A stretch of 64,000 nt of DNA, taken from assembly GCF_047663525.1 (NCBI RefSeq), contig NC_092589.1, positions 30,873,001 through 30,937,000 of the forward strand. Reading direction: 5' to 3'. The notes beneath the pieces are model-generated. The model was not told the DNA's origin, ran no database searches, and worked only from the letters and a program-made list of their open reading frames with translations. This document shows positions 12,413-24,600 of this stretch, piece after piece. How positions within the stretch are numbered: the first letter of the stretch is position 1; each line of letters opens with the position of its first letter. A program made the translations under genes and the position numbers. The stretch is from Anas platyrhynchos. Taxonomy: Eukaryota > Chordata > Aves > Anseriformes > Anatidae.

Positions 12413-14436
12413 GGGACTCTTTGAAGGCACTGAAAAAAAAATCCCATCAAATTAGTTTGAGAGTAAGTATGTAGGGCCTTTTCCACAACGAATCAGGTCC
12501 TCCTAGATTTACCTCTGTTTTTTGGAAAGGAGCTATATGTGCTGTATGTACTGCTTAGGCACATAAAAGGCAGGGACTATTGTCAAGCTGCGAAAAAAAT
12601 ACAGCTTGTCCTGTGTCTGGGCACTGAGCAGGGCTCTTCTTCCTTGATGTGCTCCAGTCTCCAGCTGATTGCACATGTACCTGCCTATGCTTCCCTCAGG
12701 GGACTAAACTCAGAGAGGAACACTGGATATATTGCTACCTCTCTTCTCTTGAATATCCTCTGGGGGAGTTCGATGCCAAACCTGGGCAGAAAGCAGCAGG
12801 CACCTGCGCCTTTTTAATGGGACACAGCTCTGTTCAGTATTAAAAAGAGCTTTCTTAATTTTGTGTTGATCCATTACTATATTGAAGTTCTTGAAGCCAG
12901 TGGTGGGTTGACCATGGCCAGCTACCAGACACCTACACAGCCGCTCTCTTCCCCTTCTCAGCAGGACAGGAGGAGAAAATGAGTTGAGAAAGGTCATGGA
13001 CCAAGATAGAGATGGGGAGATCACAAAGCCAATGTTGCTTTTAGTTATGTTCAGTTCTGATACACCCTTTGCCCGAAAACATATATTTCTTTCATGAGGG
13101 CAAGAGAGCAAATGGAATAAATAGCTGCATGCTGCAGACCCTGGGATTCCCAAACTGTTGGGATTGTAGAAAGCTAGGTATGAATTTGTTATGTTTGTAG
13201 AAACAATGTCCAGTGGTTTAGTGTTGGTTAGAGCTGCTCACAAACACTTTTAACACCAGATGAGCCTAAAGAAGAAAGTAAATCTGTTCTAACACGGAAA
13301 AGTTATGGTGTATTATTATGCTGAAAATACAGAAGAGAAGTGTGAAAATGAGAAAGCAAACTCAGAGTATACCAATAGCAGTGTGATATTCAGGCTGTCA
13401 CTCAGGTGTTCCCTGGGGTGTTTCTGTGGAGGCCATTACAATGGCTCACAAAACACTGCCTTCTGGTCCTGGTCTGCAGGCTAGAGGTTGGGGCTGTATT
13501 TTGCCACAGGAACCAAAAGGTTGACTCTATATCACTTTGCTTCCTATAGTCTATTTTTTCTTCTGGAGTCGAACTACAATGTTAATAAACGGGCTAACTG
13601 GTTTGCTCTTTATTTGCTCCTCCTTGCCAGGGAGCTTGAGAAGCACCCTGAGGGCATATTTCTTTTTGCTGGAGGTGGAAGCCTCCCTCTCTTTACATTT
13701 TTTTTCTTCAGAATTTATTTCCTGATACTTTTCTTACACTAGGAATGCCATTTCTGGATTTAGATGAAGTATAACTGTGATAACTTGTGGTTCTTCTTTG
13801 CCCATTCTTTGAGATATGACAAGCAAATGCAGCAAATTACTCCTTCCTCTTCCCTGAGAACTTCTTCCTTTCCAAACTGTTGCAATAAATTATTAACTAA
13901 GAGACATATTCACTGTGCACATCTCTGCTGTCGTTGTTCCTGGTTCTCAGCCTTTCATGTTATGGCTAACGTAGTGGGCACGTGAGCACTTACATTTCCT
14001 GGACGCAGAATCCTGAACAAAGTGACTTACCCCATCTCAATGCAAGCCTGGGCCCGTATTCTCTCTCCTTGCTCATTCCACTGGCACCAAGGTGTCCAGG
14101 AAGGGCTCAGACACGTATTACAGAAAGAGCTGTTGCACACTTTTAGCAGGGCCCACACCTGGCCAGCCAGGTGATCTTGCAGCTGGGACACACCATCAGC
14201 ACCAGACTTGATGTAGCTGCAGAGCCATAGCAAGGCCATGTTGCTAATATAAATGTCAGACTCTGCCTTTACAGTAGGGTTTTTCAGAATAACTTCTGCT
14301 TCTTCAAAGTACCTCTCCTGTCTGCCCCGCTATCCATTCTGGTGCTTCTGCTGTCACAGTACTCAAATTGGAAATAAATCAATTGGTAACAGCTCAGTGA
14401 ATCTTTCTTTTGCTTTTTCTATGTTTCTTTTTGCAG
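12413..14436. other. Non-coding sequence between the LTR and the first EFCAB2 exon seen
   Basis: No exon, RNA gene or repeat family was recognised here. The sequence is probably either intron 1 of EFCAB2 or its upstream flank, depending on where the missing first exon lies. A pyrimidine tract ending TTTTTGCAG at 14428-14436 is the splice acceptor of the next exon. Confidence 0.5.
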
Positions 14437-14521
14437 ATGGCGCAGTAGCTGAAATTGAGAAGAAGATTATAGAAGCTTTTGAGGTGTTTGACCACGAATG
14501 CAATAAAACTGTGGATGTCAG
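14437..14521 (+). CDS. EFCAB2: EFCAB2 coding exon (first EF-hand)
   Basis: The exon is 85 nt long. The acceptor is TTTTTGCAG and the donor is CAG|GTTTGT. It opens with two bases (AT) that finish a codon begun in the missing upstream exon, most likely an Asp codon. It then encodes GAVAEIEKKIIEAFEVFDHE and ends with two bases of an Arg codon. The helix before the loop and the loop DHECNKTVDVR are clear. An ATG at the exon edge is in another frame and is not the start. Confidence 0.92.
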
Positions 14522-17500
14522 GTTTGTAAATATCTTCACACAGAAATATTACAGGCTCTACTATGGAGATAAATAACTCTCCAAACTTGTGTCTGCTTTA
14601 CCAGAAAATGTAATTGAAACAGTCTTTTTGGCTCTGATTTTACAAGTATGTCTTTGCTTGTTTAATAAATGTTTTGCATTGTTCTGTAGTTGAAGACTGA
14701 AGCTGGCTTGAGAAAGGGACTCACTTGGCTGGGACTGGTGGAGCCAAGAAGCAAGAGGAAAGTGAGCCTAGACAAGAAGTCTAAGGCTATAATTATTAGT
14801 AGGAAACCTCTGTTCCAATAGCTCGTTGGTACTGTGTCCTGGTCCCAAATAGATTCCTTCACTTTCAGATTAGTCCCAGCACATCAAGGAGTGTCCCTTC
14901 CTGTCTGTGTTACCTGCTCTCTGTAGGTGACCCCAGCTGCAGCTCACCCCACACATCCCTTGTCCTCTGGGGTACGGTAAGGGGCGGATATTGTTCAGAG
15001 GAGGAGGTGTTTTTAGGAAGCCTGGAAGAGACTTGCATATAAGTTGATTATGTAACAGTATGTAATAATGAAGATAAGGACAATCATCCTTGATTGTACC
15101 AGAAGTCCATTTGGCTGAGTACCCTCATTGATCTACTTGAGAAAGGAATAGAAGGAATTGAGCAAACACACAGTATTTCTTGTTTATTGTACATCTGCCA
15201 CGTGGATTTGAGTGACTCCTGACTTTCTACCTTATGTTAGATAGTGAATAATTGTTCTCTATCAATCTTATGTATACCACTGATGATTTCATAGCTCTCT
15301 GTCACATCCATCCTCTGTCACTGTAGTTGAAAGCCAAAGAGTCCAGATGCATTTCATCTTTAATACGAAGCTGTTCCATAGCTGTTTAATAAGAAGCTGT
15401 TCCTCGTCATTTGTTTTTGTGCTTCTTGTTCAGTTGTTTTATTTTTGAAATGGGATGACCAGAACCGGGGGAATGGGCTGACCAGGTGGGAGTCAGGAAG
15501 GAGAACTGCATGTGCAATACTTTCAGCGTGCAATGTTACGGAAATACAAACAAAATATATATCTGAGCAAGTAATAAAAAGTTCAGTGAAAGATAGAAAC
15601 ATGGACTCTTAGACTCCTCAGGGCATAACTGGATAAAAGATAAAAAGATAAAGTAATTCAATTTTTAAAATTCCTAAATAATTTTAATTCTGATATTTTT
15701 GAAGTTTGAATATTTGACAATGCTACTTCATTTTAACATAAACATCCACCACATGTAGCAATATGGCTTTTGTTATAAAAATATAAAATACATATTTATA
15801 TCTTATGGAGCAGGTGCTGAAGTTGTTATGAGCTGTTTTCCTTAAAGCTTACTAAAGGAATTTTTCATATTTGGAATTACTATTTGTACAAGAATCTCAC
15901 CAGATCTTTTAATTATAATTCAATTAATGAACATAAACATTACAAGGAGGAGAACTGGTGAAATTATGTCATCATTAGACATTCCTCACATATTGTGTAA
16001 TAAAGCCAAATAGGAAAATATCCTCAAATGTTCCAGAATTCTTTTCTATATATAAAAACAAAAACTAAATCAAAAACAGAGGAGAGACAGGTGCAAACTG
16101 TTTATGTGATGGTTTTAGCAATGCATGCTTACTACTGCTTCTAAATTTAAGAAATTATGGTGACTTTCTGGAAGTAAAATGATTATTCAGTTACTGTAGA
16201 TAGGGAGAATTTCAGGACGTCTCTACACTTGGCACAATTCTGTTCCAAACTTTATTGAGCTTTTTGTGAAGATTGCTCTGTTAAATCTCGTGGCTCATCT
16301 CCATCTCCAGGGAGATGCCCAATGCCCACGGACCCAGCCTGGTGTCCTCCTGGCTGCCTGCTCCTGGCGGGGGTGGTGGGACCCCAGTTCACCCTGTGGA
16401 GCCCCCAGCCCTCACTGCACCACACCATAACTGTTGTTTATTTGTCTTTCATTTGCATCTGGAGTCTTGTAAAGTCTGCTACACTCTTCATTCTATAATG
16501 GATATAGAGCTTGAGAAAAATGTTACATCAATGAAATGATACGAATAGACTTTTTAATTTCTTTCATTCAGTTAGTATTGTATTCATGTATTCAATATAT
16601 TTATGTATAATGTATTCAAAATCTATTTAACATAGTAAATGCACTATTTCAAACTATTTTTTTTTATATCAACAGTGATGACAATGAAAAACAATTTATT
16701 TATAGCTATATTATTCCTACATTCATACTGCAGGGCTGTATCACCATAAAGTGATTATTAATGGCTGACTATCTTGTATCAGAAGGTGGCAGCACAGCAC
16801 AATTCTTAGCCACTACTCTAGAAGTACGAATATTATTTCCTGAAATATTGGATACCTGTGAAGAATATGGAAAACTACCCTGGCTTGATAAACCAACACC
16901 AGGATCTGATAACTCCTAATGCAAATACAAATTAGTAAGAAATTAAGCCTGAGGAAGGCAGTCTTGTTTCATTCTGCTTGTAACACACCCTGAGCCAAAG
17001 GTATCCATGACTCTGCAAATCTTGTAATTGAAAATATTATATCTGGGGTGAAAACCATGACACAAAATTTTAATGTGTCTGCATTACAAAGCCTGTATGA
17101 ACAGAAACTCATTTTAACCATCATTTTTGTCAGCCGAAAACTACACAATAGAAACTGAAGCTGCTGAACTAAGTCAGAGGAAGTGGCTGAGAGGAAAACA
17201 TAATTATCTATCCAGGTCCCTTACGCTCCACGCTACTACCCAATGTGGCCTGTAGCTTTCTGGACCAGAGGCACTTCAAACCATATCCTCACACTGACAC
17301 AGGCACAGTTGGTGCGAAACAGCACCCAGCAATGCAAGCTCCTGTAGGGGCTGGGTTACTTTACTTACATTGCAGTTCTGATGATGTGAGGGCTGAGGCA
17401 GGAGTGTGATGGCAACTTTCCTGTCTCTGGCAGTCTGGGATATTGGAAGTAGTGTGGGACAGCTGGGGGGCATGATTGGTGCTGGGTGTTTTTCTGGGGC

Positions 17501-20500
17501 AGATAAGAATATTTACAAGAGTTTTATAGCTGGTAAAAATGAAGGAGTACAGGAGTGAGAGCAGTGTATCCGTACTAGAAATAGGATGCATGGACAAGAA
17601 TTATAAAAAATAGGACTAAATATCTGAGGTCATCGAAGCCAAACTTCCAGTCACAGAGGGCAGGGTTTCACTTAGTCATCTGAGCAGAAGTCTTAATTCC
17701 GCAACAACTCTGTGTGTGAGATTGGGTGTTGCTTTGTAACTATTTTGTGCAGCCAGCCTTATCCTCTCTTTTGTGTATTGTAGTGATTCTCACAGCTTCA
17801 ATCGGAGTGGGAGCTCCTCAGGACCTATCTCAGGAGGCCAAAGACCGACCTGCTCACTTTTACATGTTTGGTGTGCTAGGTTTGAGGTCTTACTGTTGTA
17901 CTTTGATTTTACAGAGATCTTCTGTCTACCATTTTTGTTCAGCAGTCTGATTTTCCAAATGTACTGGTGAAGGTGAGGAAGCCAGAGTTTTGAAACGTGG
18001 CAGCCACCATTGCTGTGGATAGTTTTTGAAATGTACTTGAATTTCTGTGCTGTAGAACTGGACTGAAAATCTCTAGCAATATTGATACTTCTGCTAGTTT
18101 GTTTTTTTTTGTTGTACCGTAAGTCTCAGTAGTACTTTTAAAATATCTTCTCAATACTTTTGCTTCTAGTCTGCAGCGTTGTTCAGCTTTAACTTTTTTT
18201 TGGAGTGTGTTTAGAACCAGAGAACAGCTGCACCAGGTTCAGCAGTAAATGCAAGCTATGAATATATTTAGCAGCAGGAACAGTGTGATGATAAGCCAGT
18301 GGGTTAGTCTGTTTGACTCTTGGAGCACAGCAGGGGCACGGCAGGGCTGCCTCACTCCTGACCTTTTGTAATTGTTCTCTACTGCAGTTAGAATTTGTAT
18401 CTTTATAGTACTTAATTTAAACATATATTTTTATTTGTCACCTTTCATCTCAACGGATGTCAAAGTGTTTTGTTAATTATGTAAAGGTAGACTTTACTGA
18501 ATTTCAGCCTAATATTTAGAAGACACCAGTTGAAAAGTAACGTGCACACAGTACACTGTAACACAAAGGTAATGCAGAATTTTTTGGGAAAACCACAAGT
18601 ACAATTATACTCTTCCAAAAAGCTTCAGGATATTTAATGTGTATAAAAGTAGGCATTGCTTAGTGAGACATAATCTTAAAAGTCCACATACAGATGCTTG
18701 TGCATGTGTGTGCTTGTTCATGCATGCTCCTACGTGCAAGCTCTGAATCAGTGGCTGTGTTCTCCACAGCCACTTGTATTGCAAATGTACTGACACAGAT
18801 GTTCTCTTGTTCTTACAGAGAGATCGGTCCAATTGTCAGATCACTGGGTTGCTTCCCAACTGAGGCAGAACTTCAGGAACTGCTTGCAAAGGTAAAAGTT
18901 TTAGATCTTTTCTGTACTCTTCTATCTTAAACTTGCACAAGTTTGGCACTTCTGCCCTGCTGTGTGGGAAAGCTAAGCTCTTGTCCCACACGTGAAGTGT
19001 CCTGGAAGTGAATCAGGCAGTCTCTCAGGTTGCCCTGAAGTGAACGCTTAGGCTGATGAGGAACAACACTGATGGATTAAAACAAGGAGTCTTTGACTCT
19101 CTTTTACCCTAGAAGGTCACTGTGCCAAAGTGAAGGGCTATTTGTAGAAAATGGAGAAATAATATGTTTTTTGGCTCATTGGAAAGATTGCCCTAAACCA
19201 CAGCCAGATTAGGATATCCAAATCCTAACTATCTCACTGCTCTGGACATGCCATAGGCAGACACTGGATGACTAAGTAACAAAAACTGATTCTTGTCCAG
19301 ATGTTAAAAACATACATTACATTCCAAAAATATGTAGAGGGAAGGTTTGCTGTTTTTCTTCACTACATGTTGCCACTACATCTTATAGCCAAATTGCTCA
19401 ATTTTCTGACCTTCCTGAGGCCTCTCCCAGTCTTGAGATCTCTCAGTTATAGCTAAGTAATCTTCTCTTGCATGATTACTTAAGCTTGTAAGTCAGAATT
19501 CAGACATGCAGACTCTCGGGAGCTAGAGGTACTCCCATTCTCCCCGTGATGTGCAGGGGTAAGGAACATCAACCATATTTCTCCACTGTTTTTTCCTACA
19601 CAGTCATTTTTATTTCCTCAACCCATGCTTGTATCAGAAAGGCTGGTGTGATGGTGCCTTGACAGGGTATGGTTAATAAATTGGACAAAGAAGTGGGAAA
19701 AAGACTTCACATTGTTTTTACAAAGTGGTGTGCCTTAGAGAGGTGAGAGAAGGATCTTTTCTTTTTCTCATCAGGATGCTGGGAATTGGTGTCTCTTGCT
19801 CTTTTCCCCTCTCCAACACAAATTTGGGTGATTACAGGCCTGTCTCTCCTCAGAGGCTTGTCTAGTCTCTTGTAGATAACAATTTAGTGTGAGAAATCTT
19901 GTGCTAAGTCTTGTGAAAATGACACAACTGCTTCAGATGATGATGTACAAGGAATGATCAGAGGAAAAAGATTTTTAACATGATGCTGCAATCTGCTGTG
20001 GTTCTGTACTCTCAGTACCAGATTGTCCCAGCTTCCACTCACAAAGAGGACAAAGGGGAAAGATAAATTATTGTGTTTAATACAGATATTTTTAGTGGCC
20101 CACAGAGTTTTTTGTTTGCAGTAAATGAACAGTGTAACTGACTCAAGATACAGAATTAAGAAAAGGAAGAGGATGTTTTGACCTTCCAGCCAGGGGAACA
20201 TGGAGATTTTAAGGCCTGCCTCCCTGTCGCAACTTATTTTTCCCATTTTTTAGCATTACTGAACATTTGAGATAAGTAATGTAACAAAGTATGGTGCAAT
20301 GCAGCTATGAGGTGGAAAATTCTTGAGATTAGTTTGCCCAGAGAAGCTGTGGATGCCCCATCTCTGGAAGTGTTCAAGGCCAGGCTGGATGGGGCTTTGG
20401 GCAACCTGGTCTGGTGGGAGGTGTCCCTGCCCATGGCAGGGGGTTGGAATTGGGTGATATTTAAGGTCTCTTCAAACCCAAAGCAGTCTATGATTCTATG

Positions 20501-21603
20501 AGATGCAGTGGTATAACATCTATGCAATTCTTGATTATAAGAGTAGGAAATTAAAGTGCAAATAATGCAGAACGAAAGAATGCATTCAAGAGTAATGGTT
20601 AACCTTAGAGAATGCTGAACTGGAAGTTAAATCTCAAGGAAGGTTTCATGGTGTTTGTAAATGAAACTTGGCATCGGTTCAGTACCAGAAGCATACATCT
20701 TCTTGCAGAATCCTCAATGTATTATGCTAATCACTAATATCAAATTATCTTAATTTATATAAGGTACCATTACCACTGACTATGGTAATACCATTTTATC
20801 TTAATCTAGATAAAGTAAAAATTGTCTCTGTAGGCCAGTTTGTAATCATGCTATTTCTCCATTATTTCTGCCCTTTGTAAGCTGTGGTTCATTTCTGTTT
20901 CTCATTACCTGTGTCTCTCAGTCATCTATCTTTCTATTAGCCTCATTTTAGCTAACTACCATATGTTGCCTCCAAATTATTCATATCTGCCAAATCGCTA
21001 TTTATATAAATATTTAATCTCTAAAATTATCATATACTGTTTCCTATGTTGCCTTATGCTAAATACTGTACTAAGTATCGTATATCTAGGCCTACTAAGA
21101 GAGTTAAGATTAAATGACAGGTCTAGAGATGGTGAAAGCTGATCCAAGGGTTACTACAATGCCTGGAGTTTGAAATCCCAAATTCAGTTCACTGCTCCAC
21201 CACAGACCTCCTGAATAGCTCTGGAAGATGGTTTTGTTTCTTTGTGACTCACTTTCCCAAGTGTTACCTGGACAATAACTGTATGACTGCAAGAGCTGAG
21301 ATACGAAACAGAATGAACACTACAATGCAGCTGTTAGGGGAGCTGTGGATGTTCGCAAAGGTGGCGAGGTTAATATATATTTGGTTTACTCACATATCTA
21401 TCTAATGTTAGAAATAAGATTAATTTTTACAGTTTAAGACATTTCTGAGCCTGTAGACACACTGAAACGGTAGCGGTTCTTTCCAGGTCAGAGGGAGCTG
21501 AGGTTGCTCATCACCTCCCAGGACTAGATCTGCTGTCAGGAAGGAAATGTTTCTTCACAGACTGCTTTCTGAAGGCAAAATACAAATAGCATATTTAAAA
21601 AAG

Positions 21604-21634
<31 letters not shown>

Positions 21635-24600
21635 AAGAGACAGATAGACAAATCTGAGGGCTGACACTTTCACAGGTATTTGTTATGTTGAGTTCTGGAG
21701 AGGTCGTTACCAATGAGTTCTTCTGGTATGAAAATTAGGGTAACATTCAACTGTTTGGAAGAGCAGATCAAATGTTTTCTGACTCTTATATATGGTTTAT
21801 ATAACTTAACATCTTAATAGACATTTTGGGTCCTCTTTTCTTGTTGTCCTGCTTTATACAAGATACATTTACTTGTTTCTGATATATAGCTATCCTACCT
21901 CTTTTTCTGTCAGTAGAATTGTGAACTAATACTAGTTGAAGCACAGATGTTCCCTAAACCATTCTGTGTGCTGATAGCTCTCAAAATTTGTGATGCATGG
22001 GATAGTTCAGTGTATTGACCAACTGTTATGTCATTGGAAAGAAATTTTGCCAGGTATTTTGTTACATCTTTTCAACAGATTGAGCAGTAAAACAAATTAC
22101 TCTGTAATAGTAAAAGGTACCATTTCATTTAGAAAGAATTAGGCAACAGCTTCATTGCCTACCTAGAGATCCCTTCCAGTAGGCTCACCAAAGTGCTTTT
22201 TCAAGCCAATTTCTGCTCTAAAGCAGCAAGAGTTGGTGGCTTCCTGCTTCTGGCAACCAAAATCCTTCAAGAGCACTGGGAGAGAGCAAGCAGCAGCAGT
22301 TGCAGCTCTCCGTTGAAGCAACTGGGTGCATCAGGCATCACCCTCTGCTCTGACCCAGCTCCCAGGAGGAAGTTTCTGGTTTTGTCTTTCCCTGGCTCTG
22401 TTAGGAGATTTCAAATCAGTGTCTGTTTGAGTCTCCTTTCAATCTGAGCCATGTTTGTGAAGGCCTAGCAGGGCGTCACTTCTGCCATGTGAGACTGCAA
22501 GGCAGGCATCCAGTTTCAACACAGACAGGAATGGGCTAGTTTCAATGAGATGACTCCTTTGGGGAGTAAAACTTTAAATTTTCAGGAAAGAGATGCACTT
22601 GAGTTATGGGTAGCAGTTTTTACCATGTTGTTATTCTCCTATGGAGTATAGGAATGCCATGAGAATGCTGCCAGAAGTCCATGATGTTTTGGGACTAATC
22701 TGTTAATTTATTTGGGAGGCAAAGGGAAGCTTTTCTTCATGTAGTATTTTATGGGCTGCCTTATGACTGCTTCAGCCTGCCCTGAGTCAGTCTGTCTGCC
22801 TCTCTGGTCCTTCCCTTGGCGACTCTCTCTGGCTATGAAACATGTGGAGGCAACAAATTCCATCCTTGAGGTGTACTAAACTGGGGCTATGTCCAAATTA
22901 GCACATTAAATGTGCCCAGAAACGTCCTTGGGTACTGAAGCCAGCTGGCACAGAGCAGCCCTTGTCTGTGCTGGCGGATGTTCCACGCGGAGCGGCTGCA
23001 CCAAACTGCCCACTGGAGAGAAGGGCCCACTGTCCCAGTGCCCAAACTGGGCCCAGGAGCTAACTGCTGGGGAGAGGGTTTGGTGGCGCGGGCCGAAATC
23101 ATGCCGGGGGACATGCTGACAATTTGCTGTGATGGACGGTCACATTGCACGGCTTGGGGATGTTCCAGGTCACACTAGGCTTCACTTGTATGAATGCAGT
23201 CCAAATGTGTAAACCTCTACGGAGTTCCTGTGGAAGAGAAGATCGGTTAGTAGGCATCCAGTTCTTTTGCATGAATGGTTTCTAAGCACAAGAGGGCAAT
23301 ATTGAGTTGCTGAAAGTTTATGTAAGAGCAGGCCTGTTTTGCCTGGGATATTATTTCTTCCTCTAATTTCTTTCTATTTGATCACAGGCATTTCACCCAG
23401 ATGTTATGCTGATATTAAAAACCTGACATAAATACTCAAAGACCAAATCTGTAATTTTAATGCAGGACTCACCCCAATTTTCTGGTTTTCCTATTAGTTT
23501 GCTAATGAGTCATATAGCCTACCATGCTTAAATTTTATTTTTAGGTGGAAGAAGAAGAAGAACCAACCGGATACATTCATCTGGAAAAATTTCTTCCAGT
23601 GATGACAAAAGTACTTCTCGACAGAAGGTAGTGGAAAGTAGATTTTCTGTGTCTGTAGTTTATTTCGGACTGACAGGGTTGATTCTCAGTGAATATATCT
23701 ACAGCAATTTTATGTAGCTGGAAGGAGTACAGACTTTTTTTTTTTTTAATTTAAACTCAGTCTACATTAGTGTGATAGTGAGATTTTATTTAAAATGACT
23801 TAGTTTACATAAAATTATGTTGTACCTTTGGTACAAATAATACCAACTTATAATCATGAATTGTGATACTGTGTAGTTTCTGTATTTCGTATGTGAATCA
23901 GAATTAACTTGCTATTTAACGTGCTTTGTGCAACTCTGAAAATATTTTATATGCAAATTAAGGTCATAACCGTTACTTTCTCTGAATGTACGGGTTGGGG
24001 TTGCTGAGAAGCACGGTCTGTTACAGTGCATTTTTAATAAGTTGTATAAATCAGCTACATGTTCATGTCTCAATGTGACTGTCAGATACAGTTGAATATA
24101 CACAACCAGCACTGATGACTAAAGACTGATGAAAACCAATAAAATATTGGTTGATCTAAAAGTCTGGAACAAGAATGCTGTTCGTTATTCAAAGGTACAT
24201 AGAAATCTTTCCGTGTACACAGGAACTTGTGCTGTTTTGATATGTTTGCACTAAAAGTAATATTACCTCTAGCAAATGTACATTTCTTTTTCAAGATAGT
24301 AACCCAGGGTTTGGGGAGACTCAGTCTGGTCCAATACTGGGAAGCTGTTCTGCCCACAGAGCTCCTTTGGTGTTCTATGCATGAAATAGATATGGGGTTT
24401 CCCAAAACTGTCTGGCAGCATCCAGTGGCAGTGGCCACCCATGGAGCTATATCTAAGAGTCTTTGTGCCTATGCCTGGACAGGCAACCAGGAACATTGGG
24501 TCCCAGTGTGGTAGTGCAGGCACGTTGCCTTCCCAGGCTTCTGCACCTTTGCTTTCTCTGGCCTTCATGGCACGTTTCTGGCTCCATGCTGGTGTTTGCC

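Larger units (their letters stand above)
18892..23544 (+). other. EFCAB2: EFCAB2 intron holding a CR1 fragment and an A-rich repeat
   Basis: This intron is 4.65 kb and GT-AG. It holds a CR1 3' fragment at about 20310-20501 and an A-rich simple repeat at 21597-21640. Nothing else was recognised. Confidence 0.85.

Noticed and set aside
14437..14439. ATG at the edge of the EFCAB2 exon as the start codon
   Set aside because: It is out of frame with the EF-hand reading frame. Those bases complete a codon from the missing upstream exon.
14253..14576. Reading the EFCAB2 exon as a single 107-codon ORF starting at 14253
   Set aside because: The part before 14437 is intron or flank with a good pyrimidine tract and CAG acceptor. 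Only the 14437-14521 portion matches the EF-hand protein.
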